Assembly: GCA_029204225.1 (NCBI GenBank)
Contig: CM055092.1
Coordinates: 65,006,797 to 65,070,796, forward strand
Length of the DNA: 64,000 nucleotides
Source: Diphasiastrum complanatum
Lineage: Eukaryota > Streptophyta > Lycopodiopsida > Lycopodiales > Lycopodiaceae
Direction of reading: 5' to 3'
In this document: one piece after another, positions 25,501 through 36,214 of the stretch
Layout of the letters: every line of letters starts with the position of its first letter
Numbering within the stretch: the first letter of the stretch is position 1
Program-made: the position numbers and the translations under genes
The notes under the pieces: generated by a model
Seen by the model: only the letters and a program-made list of their open reading frames with translations
The model's database searches: none
What the model was told of the DNA's origin: nothing

Positions 25501-26471
25501 ACTCACCATCATTTGCGGTATAGATTACCTTCCTATCACCATCAAATGCCATTAAAGATGAAAAATACTCTTTATGATATGTCATATGAGAAGTGGCTCC
25601 ACTATCAATCCACCAAGGATCAATGTCTCCATGATTAGCCAACAAGCAAGATGACATAACAAAAGCATCATTTGAAAGAAGCTCATCCCCACCCTCATCA
25701 ATAGTTAGATTGGTTTGCTTTTCCCCTTGATCCCTCTTTTTCTTAAAACAATCACTAGCAAAATGCCCTTTGACTCCACAATAGAAACATTTTAGCTTAG
25801 TTAGACCAATTGCTTTTACCTTTGCCCTTGAACTTGCCTTTAGAGAACATTGCCTCCTCTTCTCCTCCTTGAGATGTAGAAGATGCTCCCACTCTTGTTT
25901 GCAACCTGAATTCTTCAGCCAACAAGACCTCTTGCAAGTCTCCAACACTTGGTAAACATTTTTGGATAGCATAACTTTGAACAAGATTAGCATGATCATC
26001 CAACAAGCCATTGAGAATCACTTGAACAAGCTCCTCATTATTTATGCCATCATTAATGCATGCTAACTCATCATTCAATGCTTTAACTCTCAAAACAAAA
26101 GCATGTCCATTCTCACTCTTCTTTTGCATACAAGAAAAGATTTGCCTTCTTAAAGTCAACACTCTAGAAGTAGACTTGGATTCATAAACCTTCTTCAAGG
26201 CTTCCCAAGCTTCACTAGATGATGTGCACTTACCAACCTCTTTGATAAGCTCATTTGTCACATTCATCTTGATCATGTGAAGGGCTTTCTTTGCCCTCTT
26301 GTCATACCTCAATTGTTCTTGAGGTGCCAAAGGTCTCTCCTCCACACCTACAACAATATCCATCAACTCATTCATCTCAAGCAAAGACTCCATCCTTACT
26401 TTCCAAGTAGAATAGTTGAGGGAGGTAAGCCTATCATTGCTTTCCAACATGTAGCCTCCATTTGTAGCCAT
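22571..26471 (-). pseudogene. Copia-2 gag-pol with 50-bp deletion
   Basis: The same polyprotein as copia-1, with a handful of substitutions (for example RSKMPFS for RSKMLFS, YCVSR for YCVGR). Gag starts at 26471 and stays in frame to about 25800. There 50 bp present in copia-1 (after GCTTAG, about 12317-12366) are missing just before the zinc knuckle. This shifts the frame: the gag frame ends after 224 residues, and protease to RNase H remain open in a second frame. The deletion ends share TTAG. Protease DSGA, integrase DD35E, YVDD and RNase H residues are all still present downstream. Confidence 0.95.
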
Positions 26472-27080
26472 GTTGCAATGATTGATCTCTGATCTTTGAC
26501 CTGTTCCAATGCACTAAGCACTCTCTTGAATCAACAAATGAAACACAAGAAGAAATCACAAAGATTTGGAACCTAAAACCTTACTTTTTCTCTCTTTTCC
26601 TCACTTTTTTCTCAATTTTAGCCACTAGTTTTATGATTTCTTGATCAAACCAAGACCAAACCTCAATATACTTGCTTTTCCCTCACTCCTAAGATTGAAA
26701 TACACTCTTGAATCATTCAGCAAACTGAAAATCAGAGGGTTACATCAATTTTGAAGTTTTTGACATGAAGAAGCAAGAAATTGAATCAAAAAACTATATG
26801 CTAGAATGGAAAACTAATAGGATCTTGTTGGATCTTGCATCTCCCTCTTTCCAAAACAATTTTTGTCTCCTTATTCTGATAAGTACAGAGGGAATTCGCC
26901 CTACTTCAATTGAAATGCATACAAATGATGTTTTGATCACAAAGATCCAATTTCTACACATAAATCAACAAGATTTTTAGCTAGAAACTTGATTGGAATG
27001 CTACAAAAGCAAACTCGCCCACAAATCTCTTCTAAATCTGGCAAAACCTGCACATTTGGCCGCCTAATGCTCTGATACCA

Positions 27081-27733
27081 TGTGAAAAACTCAGATCCAA
27101 AAGATGCTAAAGTTTCATAAAGATCTTGGCCATGGAAGTTATGCACATCTAGATTGAAAAAATGATAGAAATTGTGATGTTAAGCATACTAAACATCAAC
27201 TAAACATCAAAATCTGATCATAAGCTTCCACAAACAGAAACTTGCTGTCCCTGTCCGTACTTCAGAGCCTACAACCTGCATTTCACACGTGTGAAGCCAT
27301 AGCAACAAAGAAATCACAATTCTAGTGGCTAGAATGCAAGATATGAACAAAAAAGTGAGAGAGAAGAAGATGGATCTTCAAAGAGCATAACATTCATTCA
27401 ATAGAATGAAAATGAGATATGTACATACTCGTGGAGATGGCTATTTATAGCAGCCATAGTGCCTCTTGGCCACTTGTCTTATGATAGGCTAAAATTGGGG
27501 TCCAATAGGATTCACCCATATACCTAGAAATTTGGTCAAATAGGAATGCACCAAATTATGAGCCAATAGAAGAGCTCCACACTCGACCTCCTCTAATTAA
27601 TGTGACCTCAAAAGTAGTGTACACATACTTTGGGCCTCTACATACATGTATGAACCTATCTCTAACTTTTATTTGGCCATAGGCCTACAAAATCTCAAGT
27701 TAGGAAAATACTACTAGTTGACAATTTTTCACA
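27081..27733 (-). repeat. Copia-2 5' LTR
   Basis: 653 bp. A TATA box TATAAATA on the minus strand is at 27442-27449. Confidence 0.95.
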
Positions 27734-28008
27734 GTATTCCCACACATGACGAGTACATGTATGTGTATTCCCACGGTACGCAGGCAGTACTCGAGTTATT
27801 GGAGAGGCAGGGCATGCGTATAAACTGGGATGCTGCTCCTCAGGTATGACATGAAATCCATTTTATGTTTTTTAAACTTGGTATTCTCTCTCACTCCCAT
27901 ATGATTGTTCGGAAGACTAATTGTTGTGTCTTGCACATGCAGGAACAACAAAGTGACTCACCTCACCCCATGCCGACCTCGAGTATTACCCTGGACAGTC
28001 CAAACCTA

Positions 28009-28027
28009 GCCCTAACCCTAACCCTAA
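28009..28027. repeat. Telomere-like (CCCTAA)n tract in exon 3
   Basis: About three CCCTAA units, coding for alternating Leu/Thr in exon 3 of the Transposase_24-like gene. The same tract with one more perfect unit is at about 32200-32219. It is the hexamer form, not the usual plant heptamer CCCTAAA. Confidence 0.6.
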
Positions 28028-28284
28028 GAATGCTGCCAAACAATATTTACGGCATGGTAGCCGCAGAAAATGTTTATTAACTAGTTACTTTTTAGGCTTG
28101 TTGCTCATTTGCATTTAGTTGGTTTTTTCGCGTACATCTATTGAGGTTCGCATAGGTTTTTATTTGTTCTATGACTAGCATAGGTTGCAGTTATGTTTGA
28201 GGAGCACATTTAGTGTGGTGTTAACTATTTGAACGGTTCTATGCTTAGCATAAGTACGTAGTTAAAAAAAAATTGGAGGTTACG

Positions 28285-30599
28285 ATGTCAAGTAGTTCTA
28301 CCTCTTCTATTCCAGTAGTTGTAACTCAATATGTGTGCAACTTCTTCATCTGACATTCCCAATGAAAGCTTTCTTTATAAAGCCACTCCTGAATTTGAAC
28401 ATATTTTGGTAAACGATGTGGCATCGTCATCATTTACCCGTTCATCATCTGAAATTCCTCAAGCAAGTAGTTTTCAAGAAATGACATTTGTAACTCAACT
28501 TGTATCAATCTTTTGACCTCCTCCTCCTCTTCAGATACAGGCTTGGCACAACTAGAACATTGTTCTTTTGAACAAGTTGATCATTGAGTGATGAGTCAAA
28601 AGCTTCAATTCACTCAATTACTGATTCTAGTAAATCAACAGATCCACGTAAGTTTGTTGATCTACGACGTTCAAGCTTTTCTCATATTCGTAGGAGACCT
28701 TTTCAAAGTGATGTTTGTCGTGTTAAATCTAAAAGGACTATATTCGTTGAAAATTTAGAGCCTTTTGAGGGTCCAGAACATCTTGGGGTTGGAGCCGATT
28801 CAATTTATAGATCAGACTCCAAACAAAAAGAAAAATACAAGAGAGACTTGAGATCCTCACCTGATTTAACGAATCATCAAAAATAGTTGATTACAAAATC
28901 TGAGATTCGAAAGGTACGGAATATTATTTGTTGCTCATCTTGTTGTTTGCAAAAGCTGAGTATCAGAGAAATTGAAGAATTAAGATTAGACTTTCTTTTA
29001 CAAAATAAGGATGAGAGAAATTACTATTTGTGTGCAACAGTGAGGCCGGACAAAAATTCATTTTTGTATTTTTTAAATGCTTTGGAGGTTTGTCGCAAAG
29101 CTTACAAAGCAGTTCACGCAATCGGAAACTCGCGGCTTCAACAAATGCATGCATGACTTCAGAAAGACCCAACATTACAAGGATCCTGACAGGGTCGAAC
29201 TGTTTCTCTAGAAGCTTTAAATGCAACTGCTTGGCTAAAGCATTTCATAGATGTGCATAGAGAACAATTGCCTAATTTCTTATATTTTCACTTGCCGATT
29301 AATTTTACAAAATTAGAAATATTTTTGATGTACAAATAGTTTGCAAAAACAAAAAATGTTCCCTATTTGAGTTACTCATATTTTTTTAGAATTTGGAAAA
29401 GAGATTTTGGACTGGTAAAGATTTCCAAAAAATCACGAATGACAGTATGCTCCACTTGCGAGTTGTTAAAGTCTGCAAAACAACTTACAAAGACCAATGA
29501 CGAGAAAGGTAAATATCAATCAAATTTGTCATTCATTTTAATACTTTATGTTTTGAAAAAGTTTATGTTGCAGTCTTTATGAACACCATTATGTTGCAGT
29601 CTTTTTGAACACCATAATGGTATGATCTTTATTTTATTAAATAAGTGAATCATTGTATTTTCAGTGGATGCTACAAAAGCTCTTCAACTGCATAGAGATC
29701 AACAAATAGTTGAAAGACAAAACTTGGCCAAGCATCGAAAGAAATGTTTGGAATGTCCACAAAAATATCTGGAACTTGTTATTGATGGCATGGATCAGAA
29801 GAAAACAATGTTGCCTCATTTTGTCAGAGTGCCCAAAAATTTGATCGAGGCAAATTTTATTCAGGTTCATCTCGTTGGAGCACTTGTGTTTAATGGCACT
29901 TTGGAGTCCAAGGTCTTTTTTAATTATCCCAATATTCGAAATGATCCAAATTTGACGATCACCATTGTACATAAGATAATTTGCAAATTTGGTGAAAATC
30001 TTTCAGAAATACTTTACTTGTAGCTTGCCAACACTGCTAGGGAAAATAAAAATCAAACTGTTTTGGCATACTTGTCTATGCTAGTGGAGAAAAAAAAATT
30101 TCAAAAAAGTAAAAATAGGATTTTTGTTGGTAGGACATACCCACGATCAAATTGATCAAATGTTTAGTTGCTTTTCTAAGAGGTATTACGTGTCTGTTGG
30201 TTGTGCACCACTTCAACGAATGCTTTTTTGGGAAGGTACGAACTTGAAATGTTGCAAGTAGATCCAAAGGGCAAGAGAAAGAGATTGCCAAAAAATCAAC
30301 CAAGAGTTGACGATTTGAATCTACAGGATGTAGATGTTTTGGCATTTAAATTTGAATTAAAAATGACCAATCATCTATGAAAGTCAACAATATCTATATT
30401 GAAAGAACGACTTGGATTACTTGAAAAACCATCATCCTCCACTCGTCATCAACAGAGAAAAGCTAATTTACAAGGTTTTTTGTCAACATTAGACGCGGAT
30501 TCTGAGGAAGACATGCCAGTTGACTCTGATGAAGAAGACGGGTCTTCCACTTCACAGCTGAAAACAAGAGTGTTGAGAATATGTCAACTTTTGAATTGA
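28285..30599 (+). pseudogene. DUF7869-like transposase-type gene, copy A (broken)
   Basis: Successive frames show the layout of plant/animal DUF7869 proteins. There is a Ser-rich N-terminus, then CCSSCCLQKLSIREIEELR, then a VCRKAYKAVHAIGNSRLQ block, then YSYFFRIWKRDFGLVKISKK with STCELLKSAKQL, then the core LELVIDGMDQKKTML. GT/AG sites (GGTAAATATC at about 29509, ATTTTCAG at about 29664) suggest an intron before the core. The RNase H-like core shows D in VIDGMD, but LDNTAREN reads LANTAREN after an in-frame TAG at 30021-30023. A poly-A frameshift follows, and then a deletion of about 810 bp relative to copy B at 30184. The C-terminal acidic tail (30399-30599) is intact. DUF7869 assignment is from recognition; its role as a transposase is inferred. 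Confidence 0.6.
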
Positions 30600-30949
30600 G
30601 AGGCATCAGTGAAAATTCCTTAGAAAATGTACTTTAAAAAAAAGAATGTGCAAATATAATTATTTTGTATTTCAATGGGATTTCGAGTTTCAAAAATCAT
30701 TTGTTCTCTTGAATTGTTATTTCATTTGTAATTATGATGGTTTTATGAAGTTTGCAACAAAAAACTTGTAGTTCTTTATTTAAAATATGTATTTTTTGGC
30801 TTTTTTTTAAAAACAAAATTTAGAGATTTATTAAAAAAATCCATGATTATGGCCTTAAACTAGGACTATTAAAAAACACCAAAAAACATTACTCTTTTTT
30901 AGGTCAAAGTCCCAAAACAAATGTCATCGTGTTTTTTGAACTAGTCTTG
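30600..30949. other. 3' flank of DUF7869-like gene, copy A
   Basis: AT-rich, non-coding, nearly identical to 35604-35953. Contains A-rich and T-rich runs that could include the polyadenylation region. No further feature is seen. Confidence 0.4.
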
Positions 30950-31206
30950 GGCTAAAAGCATGGTTTGGTGGTACAAAAAAAAAACCCATTTTTTATTGTG
31001 CCTTTTGGTAGTACATTTCACTTTTTGGGGATTTGGTAGATGCTACCCATGAGTTAATGCAATGAAGGGCCTACCCTCTTGGAGTATTGGGGGGTAAGTG
31101 GTGGGCCTACTCTCTCTCCTCCAATAAAAAACATAAATGTATTTCTACCCAAAAAAGGTAGTGTCCTTGACAGTCCATGTTGTACCACCAAACCATGCTT
31201 TTAGCC
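30950..31206. mobile_element. 257-bp MITE, copy A
   Basis: Terminal inverted repeats of about 28 bp begin GGCTAAAAGCATGGTTTGG and end in the complement CCAAACCATGCTTTTAGCC. Flanking CTTG at 30946-30949 and 31207-31210 suits a short TSD. The desaturase flanks at 14.96 and 53.6 kb lack it and run directly through GAACTAGTCTT. There is no coding capacity. The superfamily cannot be settled from this alone. Confidence 0.75.
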
Positions 31207-31625
31207 CTTGGAATTTTTAAAATTTATTGATATAGAACATGAAGATTAGGTATAATATATTGTGTATAGGTTTGGCTCAAATGAATCCATTAGGAATTTC
31301 AAGAATGATTTTAAGCAATGATTTTCAAGCTAACAAGCTCTAGACAAGTTTGATGTACATCTTCATGATTAGTCCTTGAAGTTTTTTTCCTGAATATCAC
31401 TTTCTTTGTGTGCAAGTAGAGTTAGATTGCCATTCTCAAGGTGAAAAAAGATATGATCATAAATCACATTCATTGCAGAATAATGTTACATAAGTTCAAA
31501 TACTATGAAAGCCTTTGTCAATACAAGTAAGTGCCTTGTGATGCTATTTATTTAGCTACCATTAGCCAATAGCCCTTGTAACTCAGTACTTTAGCATTTA
31601 AAAAAGAAAAATTTATTGCATCATT

Positions 31626-32243
31626 TCTTCCTACTAGAGAAAGAGGACTGGCAGCATGTGAAGAAAGAGCATCGAGATGATCCAAAACGCTTCAGACAGT
31701 AGCGAGAGGCAACTTTCCATGGGGCCTTCTCACTTGGGCAGTGGCGGCGAGGGATATTTTTGAGCCCACTATGTAAGTCTACTCTATATCCATTAATGAT
31801 ATTTGACTATTTGTTGTTTTTCTTCTTTTTTTGCTCTTGGGAGTTTTTCGTAAGACACGTTGGAATAAAATGCTCTCTTTATATGATCGAAATTTGAAAT
31901 GTTTGTGCAGCGATCTATCGTGGGACGTATTCCCACACATGACGAGTACATGTATGTGTATTCCCACGGTACGCAGGCAGTACTCGAGTTATTGGAGAGG
32001 CAGGGCATGCGTATAAACTGGGATGCTGCTCCTCGGGTATGACATGAAATCCATTTTATGTTTTTTAAACTTGGTATTCTCTCTCACTCCCATATGATTG
32101 TTCGGAAGACTAATTGTTGTGTCTTGCACATGCAGGAACAACAAAGTGACTCACCTCACCCCACGCCGACCTCGAGTATTACCCTGGACAGTCCAAACCT
32201 AACCCTAACCCTAACCCTAAGAATGCTGCCAAACAATATTTAA
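31626..32243 (+). pseudogene. Transposase_24-like gene 3' part, copy B
   Basis: Only the end of exon 1 is present (31626-31772, with an in-frame TAG after KRFRQ). Exon 2 (31911-32036) is uninterrupted by a transposon. Exon 3 starts at 32136. Exon 3 has an earlier stop (TAA 32241-32243) where copy A reads TAC. The exon 2 end codon is CGG versus CAG in copy A. The N-terminal coding region was not included in the duplication. Confidence 0.55.
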
Positions 32244-32477
32244 GGCATGGTAGCCGCAGAAAATGTTTATTAACTAGTTACTTTTTAGGCTTGTTGCTCA
32301 TTTGCATTTAGTTGGTTTTTTCGTGTACATCTATTGAGGTTCGCGTAGGTTTTTATTTGTTCTATGACTAGCATAGGTTGCAGTTATGTTTGAGGAGCAC
32401 ATTTAGTGTGGTGTTAACTATTTGAACGGTTCTATGCTTAGCATAAGTACGTAGTTAAAAAAAAATTGGAGGTTACG

Positions 32478-35400
32478 ATGTCAAGTAGTTCTACCTCTTC
32501 TATTCCAGTAGTTGTAACTCAATATGTGTGCAACTTCTTCATCTGACATTCCCAATGAAAGCTTTTTTTATAAAGCCACTCCTGAATTTGAACATATTTT
32601 GGTAAACGATGTGGCATCGTCATCATTTACCCGTTCATCATCTGAAATTCCTCAAGCAAGTAGTTTTCAAGAAATGACATTTGTAACTCAACTTGTATCA
32701 ATCTTTTGACCTCCTCCTCCTCTTCAGATACAGGCTTGGCACAACTAGAACATTGTTCTTTTGAACAAGTTGGATCATTGAGTGATGAGTCAAAAGCTTC
32801 CATTCACTCAGTTACTGATTCTAGTAAATCAACAGATCCACGTAAGTTTGTTGATCTACGACGTTCAAGATTTTCTCATATTCGTAGGAGACCTTTTCAA
32901 AGTGATGTTTGTCGTGTTAAATCTAAAAGGACTATATTCGTTGAAAATTTAGAGCCTTTTGAGGGTCCAGAACATCTTGGGGTTGGAGCCGGTTCAATTT
33001 ATAGATCAGACTCCAAACAAAAAGAAAAATACAAGAGAGACTTGAGATCCTCACCTGATTTAACGAATCATCAAAAATAGTTGATTACAAAATCTGAGAT
33101 TCAAAAGGTACGGAATATTATTTGTTGCTCATCTTGTTGTTTGCAAAAGCTGAGTATCAGAGAAATTGAAGAATTAAGATTAGATTTTTTTTTACGAAAT
33201 AAGGATGAGAGAAATTACTATTTGTGTGCAACAGTGAGGCCGACAAAAATTCATTTTTGTATTTTCTAAATGCTTTGGAGGTTTGTCGCAAAGCTTACAA
33301 AGCAGTTCACGCAATCGGAAACTCGCGGCTTCAACGAATGCATGCACGACTTCAGAAAGACCCAACATTACAAGGATCCTGACAGGGTCGAACTGTTTCT
33401 CTAAAAGCTTTAAATGCAACTGCTTGGCTAAAGCATTTCATAGATGTGCATGGAGAAAAATTGCCTAATTTCTTATATTTTCACTTGCCGGATAATTTTA
33501 CAAAATTAGAAATATTTTTGATGTACAAATAGTTTGCAAAAACAAAAAATGTTCCCTATTTGAGTTACTCATATTTTTTTAGAATTTGGAAAAGAGATTT
33601 TGGACTGGTAAAGATTTTCAAAAAATCACGAATGACAGTATGCTCCACTTGCGAGTTGTTAAAGTCTGCAAAACAACTTGCAAAGACCAATGACGAGAAA
33701 GGTAAATATTAATCAAATTTGTCATTCATTTTAATACTTTCTGTTTTGAAAAAGTTTATGTTGTAGTCTTTATGAACACCATTATGTTGCAGTCTTTTTG
33801 AACACCATTATGGTATGATCTTTATTTTATTAAATAAGTGAATCATTGTATTTTCAGTGGATGCTACAAAAGCTCTTCAACTGCACAGAGATCAACAAAT
33901 AGTTGAAAGACAAAACTTGGCCAAGCATCGAAAGAAATGTTTGGAATGTCCACAAAAATATCTGGAACTTGTTATTGATGGCATGGATCAGAAGAAAACA
34001 ATGTTGCCTCATTTTGTCAGAGTGCCCAAAAATTTGAACGAGGCAAATTTTATTTAGGTTCATCTCGTTGGAGCACATGTGTTTAATGGCACTTTGGAGT
34101 CCAAGGTCTTTTTTAATTATCCCAATATTCGAAATGATCCAAATTTGACGATCACCATTGTACATAAGATAATTTGCGAATTTGGTGAAAATATTTCAGA
34201 AATACTTTATTCGCAGCTTGACAACACTGCTAGGGAAAATAAAAATCAAACTGTTTTGGCATACTTGTCTATGCTAGTGGAGAAAATTTTTTTCAAAAAA
34301 GTAAAAATAGGATTTTTGTTGGTAGGACATACCCACGATCAAATTGATCAAATGTTTAGTTGCTTTTCTAAGAGGTTGAGATGCAAGAAAGCATTTTCAT
34401 TACCAGTGCTTCAAAGCATTGTTGAGGAATCGTATGTGCCAAAGCCAAACGTGTCATTAATCAGACATACATATGATTTTTGTGATTATGTTAAGGCGTC
34501 CAACGAAACAGAGCGATGCGTAGCTAATATTGATGATATTAGCGTTCAACACCAGTTTAAAATCAAATGTAGCGAATCAGACATTATATTATTATGGGGC
34601 AAACTATTTTCAAATTCACTTTTGTGGCTACCTCTTGAAGGAGTTCGATTTTTGCTTAACATTCCATCAACTTAAATCAAGCTTGTTGTGTTGTCTCCCT
34701 TGAAGTCCTTGCTAGAAGAACAAAAGGCGCAAAGAGAACATCGTGAGATTGATCCATTTGCCTCATTAAAATTTTGGAATCAAGTATTCAAGCAGCTTAT
34801 CATTTTTTTGATGAGTTTGATCAGCATTTGTGGATGGACTTTTTCGAGGAACAAAAAATCAGTATGCTCAATCTCGAACATACATCAACAACTGATGAAT
34901 TTCATTGGCCTCATAAATTAGGAACATCAACTACGACTATCGAACCTTCAGATCTTCCTCGAGATAATGATTTCCTGCAGGTTGTGCAAGGTGAGGAACG
35001 TGAAATTTATGTGGGCTCAAGGAAGAATAGGCAAAGTGTAAAAGCTGCAAAAATGAAATGGCGCAGTGATTTGAATGAAATCCAAATTGGAAGCCTTGTT
35101 GCACTCTAGCTTCAGAAAACAATGAAGGACATTCATTTTGGATTGCCAAAGTACTTGGTTTTATTTAAAATAGCAATCAAACAAAAGTACTACGTGTCCG
35201 TTGGTTGCGCACCACTTCAACGAATGCTGTTTTGGGAAGGTACGAACTCGAAATGTTGCAAGTAGATCCAAAGGGCAAGAGAAAGAGATTGCCAAAAAAT
35301 CAACCAAGAGTTGACGATTTGAATCTACAGGATGTAGATGTTTTGGCATTTAATTTTGAATTAAAAATGACCAATCATCTATGAAAGTCAACAATATCTA

Positions 35401-35603
35401 TATTGAAAGAACGACTTGGATTACTTGAAAAACCATCATCCTCCACTCGTCATCAACAGAGAAAAGCTAATTTACAAGGTTTTTTGTCAACATTAGACGC
35501 GGATTCTGAGGAAGACATGCCAGTTGACTCTGATGAAGAAGACGGGTCTTCCACTTCACAGCTGAAAACAAGAGTGTTGAGAATATGTCAACTTTTGAAT
35601 TGA
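32478..35603 (+). pseudogene. DUF7869-like transposase-type gene, copy B (longer, broken)
   Basis: Same architecture as copy A. The N-terminal frame 32706-33080 is continuous here, whereas copy A has a 1-bp loss. The core runs from MDATKALQLHRDQQ (33857). The putative catalytic acids are visible: D in VIDGMDQKK (about 33977), D in QLDNTARENKN (about 34220), and the GHTHDQIDQMFS motif (about 34328-34363). A TAG at 34055-34057 splits the core where copy A has CAG. After 34375 it retains the region missing from copy A, including HFFDEFDQHLWMDFFEEQ and a C-terminal HSFWIAKVLGFI-type segment, but with frameshifts and stops (34673, 35107). The acidic C-terminus is 35403-35603. Not functional as it stands. 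Confidence 0.65.
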
Positions 35604-35953
35604 GAGGCATCAGTGAAAATTCCTTAGAAAATGTACTTTAAAAAAAAGAATGTGCAAATATAATTATTTTGTATTTCAATGGGATTTCGAGTTTCAAAAA
35701 TCATTTGTTCTCTTGAATTGTTATTTCATTTGTAATTATGATGGTTTTATGAATTTTGCAACACAAAACTTGTAGTTCTTTATTTAAAATATGTATTTTT
35801 TGGCTTTTTTTTAAAAACAAAATTTAGAGATTTATTGAAAAAATCCATGATTATGGCCTTAAACTAGGACTATTAAAAAACACCAAAAAACATTACTCTT
35901 TTTTAGGTCAAAGTCCCAAAACAAATGTCATCGTGTTTTTTGAACTAGTCTCG

Positions 35954-36210
35954 GGCTAAAAGCATGGTTTGGTGGTACAAAAAATAAACCCATTTTTTAT
36001 TATGCCTTTTGGTAGTACATTTCACTTTTTGGGGATTTGGTAGATGCTACCCATGAGTTAATGCAATGAAGGGCCTACCCTCTTGGAGTATTGGGCGGTA
36101 AGTGGTGGGCCTACTCTCTCTCCTCCAATAAAAAACATAAATGTATTTCTACCCAAAAAAGGTAGTGTCCCTGACAGTCCATGTTGTACCACCAAACCAT
36201 GCTTTTAGCC
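35954..36210. mobile_element. 257-bp MITE, copy B
   Basis: Same element as at 30950, carried by the tandem duplication. The flanks are CTCG (35950-35953) and CTTG (36211-36214), one base different from copy A. Confidence 0.75.
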
Positions 36211-36214
36211 CTTG

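Larger units (their letters stand above)
21918..27738 (-). mobile_element. Copia-2: sibling of copia-1, ORF disrupted
   Basis: The element proper is 21923-27733 (5811 bp) with 653-bp LTRs at 21923-22575 and 27081-27733. Flanks are GCATT (21918-21922) and GTATT (27734-27738), a 5-bp TSD with one difference. The empty site GACGTATTCCCAC survives in copy B near 31926, so the left flank changed after insertion. The PBS TGGTATCAGAGC is at 27069-27080. The two LTRs look identical to each other and share GAGATATGTAC, which separates them from copia-1. The element probably could still be mobilised in trans but cannot make full gag-pol. Confidence 0.95.
20476..28080 (+). pseudogene. Transposase_24-like plant gene, copy A, split by copia-2
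   Basis: Exon 1 opens at ATG 20476 (MSDTRSPSQRSGHSRRS): a Ser/Arg-rich N-terminus, then a Pro-rich stretch with frame breaks. A conserved-looking block follows at 21389-21628 (RDIFRDWCNVSDDRKDRVIDQL, AWKLMRCRMG), and then a block with WQHVKKEHRDDPKRFR character. The order resembles the Transposase_24 (Ptta/En/Spm) domain found with CACTA elements. The intron is 21764-21901 (GTAAGTC, TTTGTGCAG). Exon 2 (21902-21922 continued at 27739-27843) encodes IPTHDEYMYVYSHGTQAVLE and a leucine-rich end. The intron 27844-27942 leads in phase to exon 3 (27943-28080), which ends at a TAA. Copia-2 is inserted 21 bases into exon 2. Family assignment is by pattern, not by search. Confidence 0.55.
21618..31625. 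repeat. Tandem duplication, copy A (contains copia-2)
   Basis: Sequence from CTTCCTACTAGAGAAAGAGG at about 21617 to ATTGCATCATTTCT at about 31625, minus copia-2, repeats as 31626-36630 in the same orientation. It contains the 3' part of the Transposase_24-like gene, the DUF7869-like gene, the MITE and part of the desaturase 3' flank. Copy A also lacks about 810 bp of the DUF7869-like gene. Confidence 0.9.
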
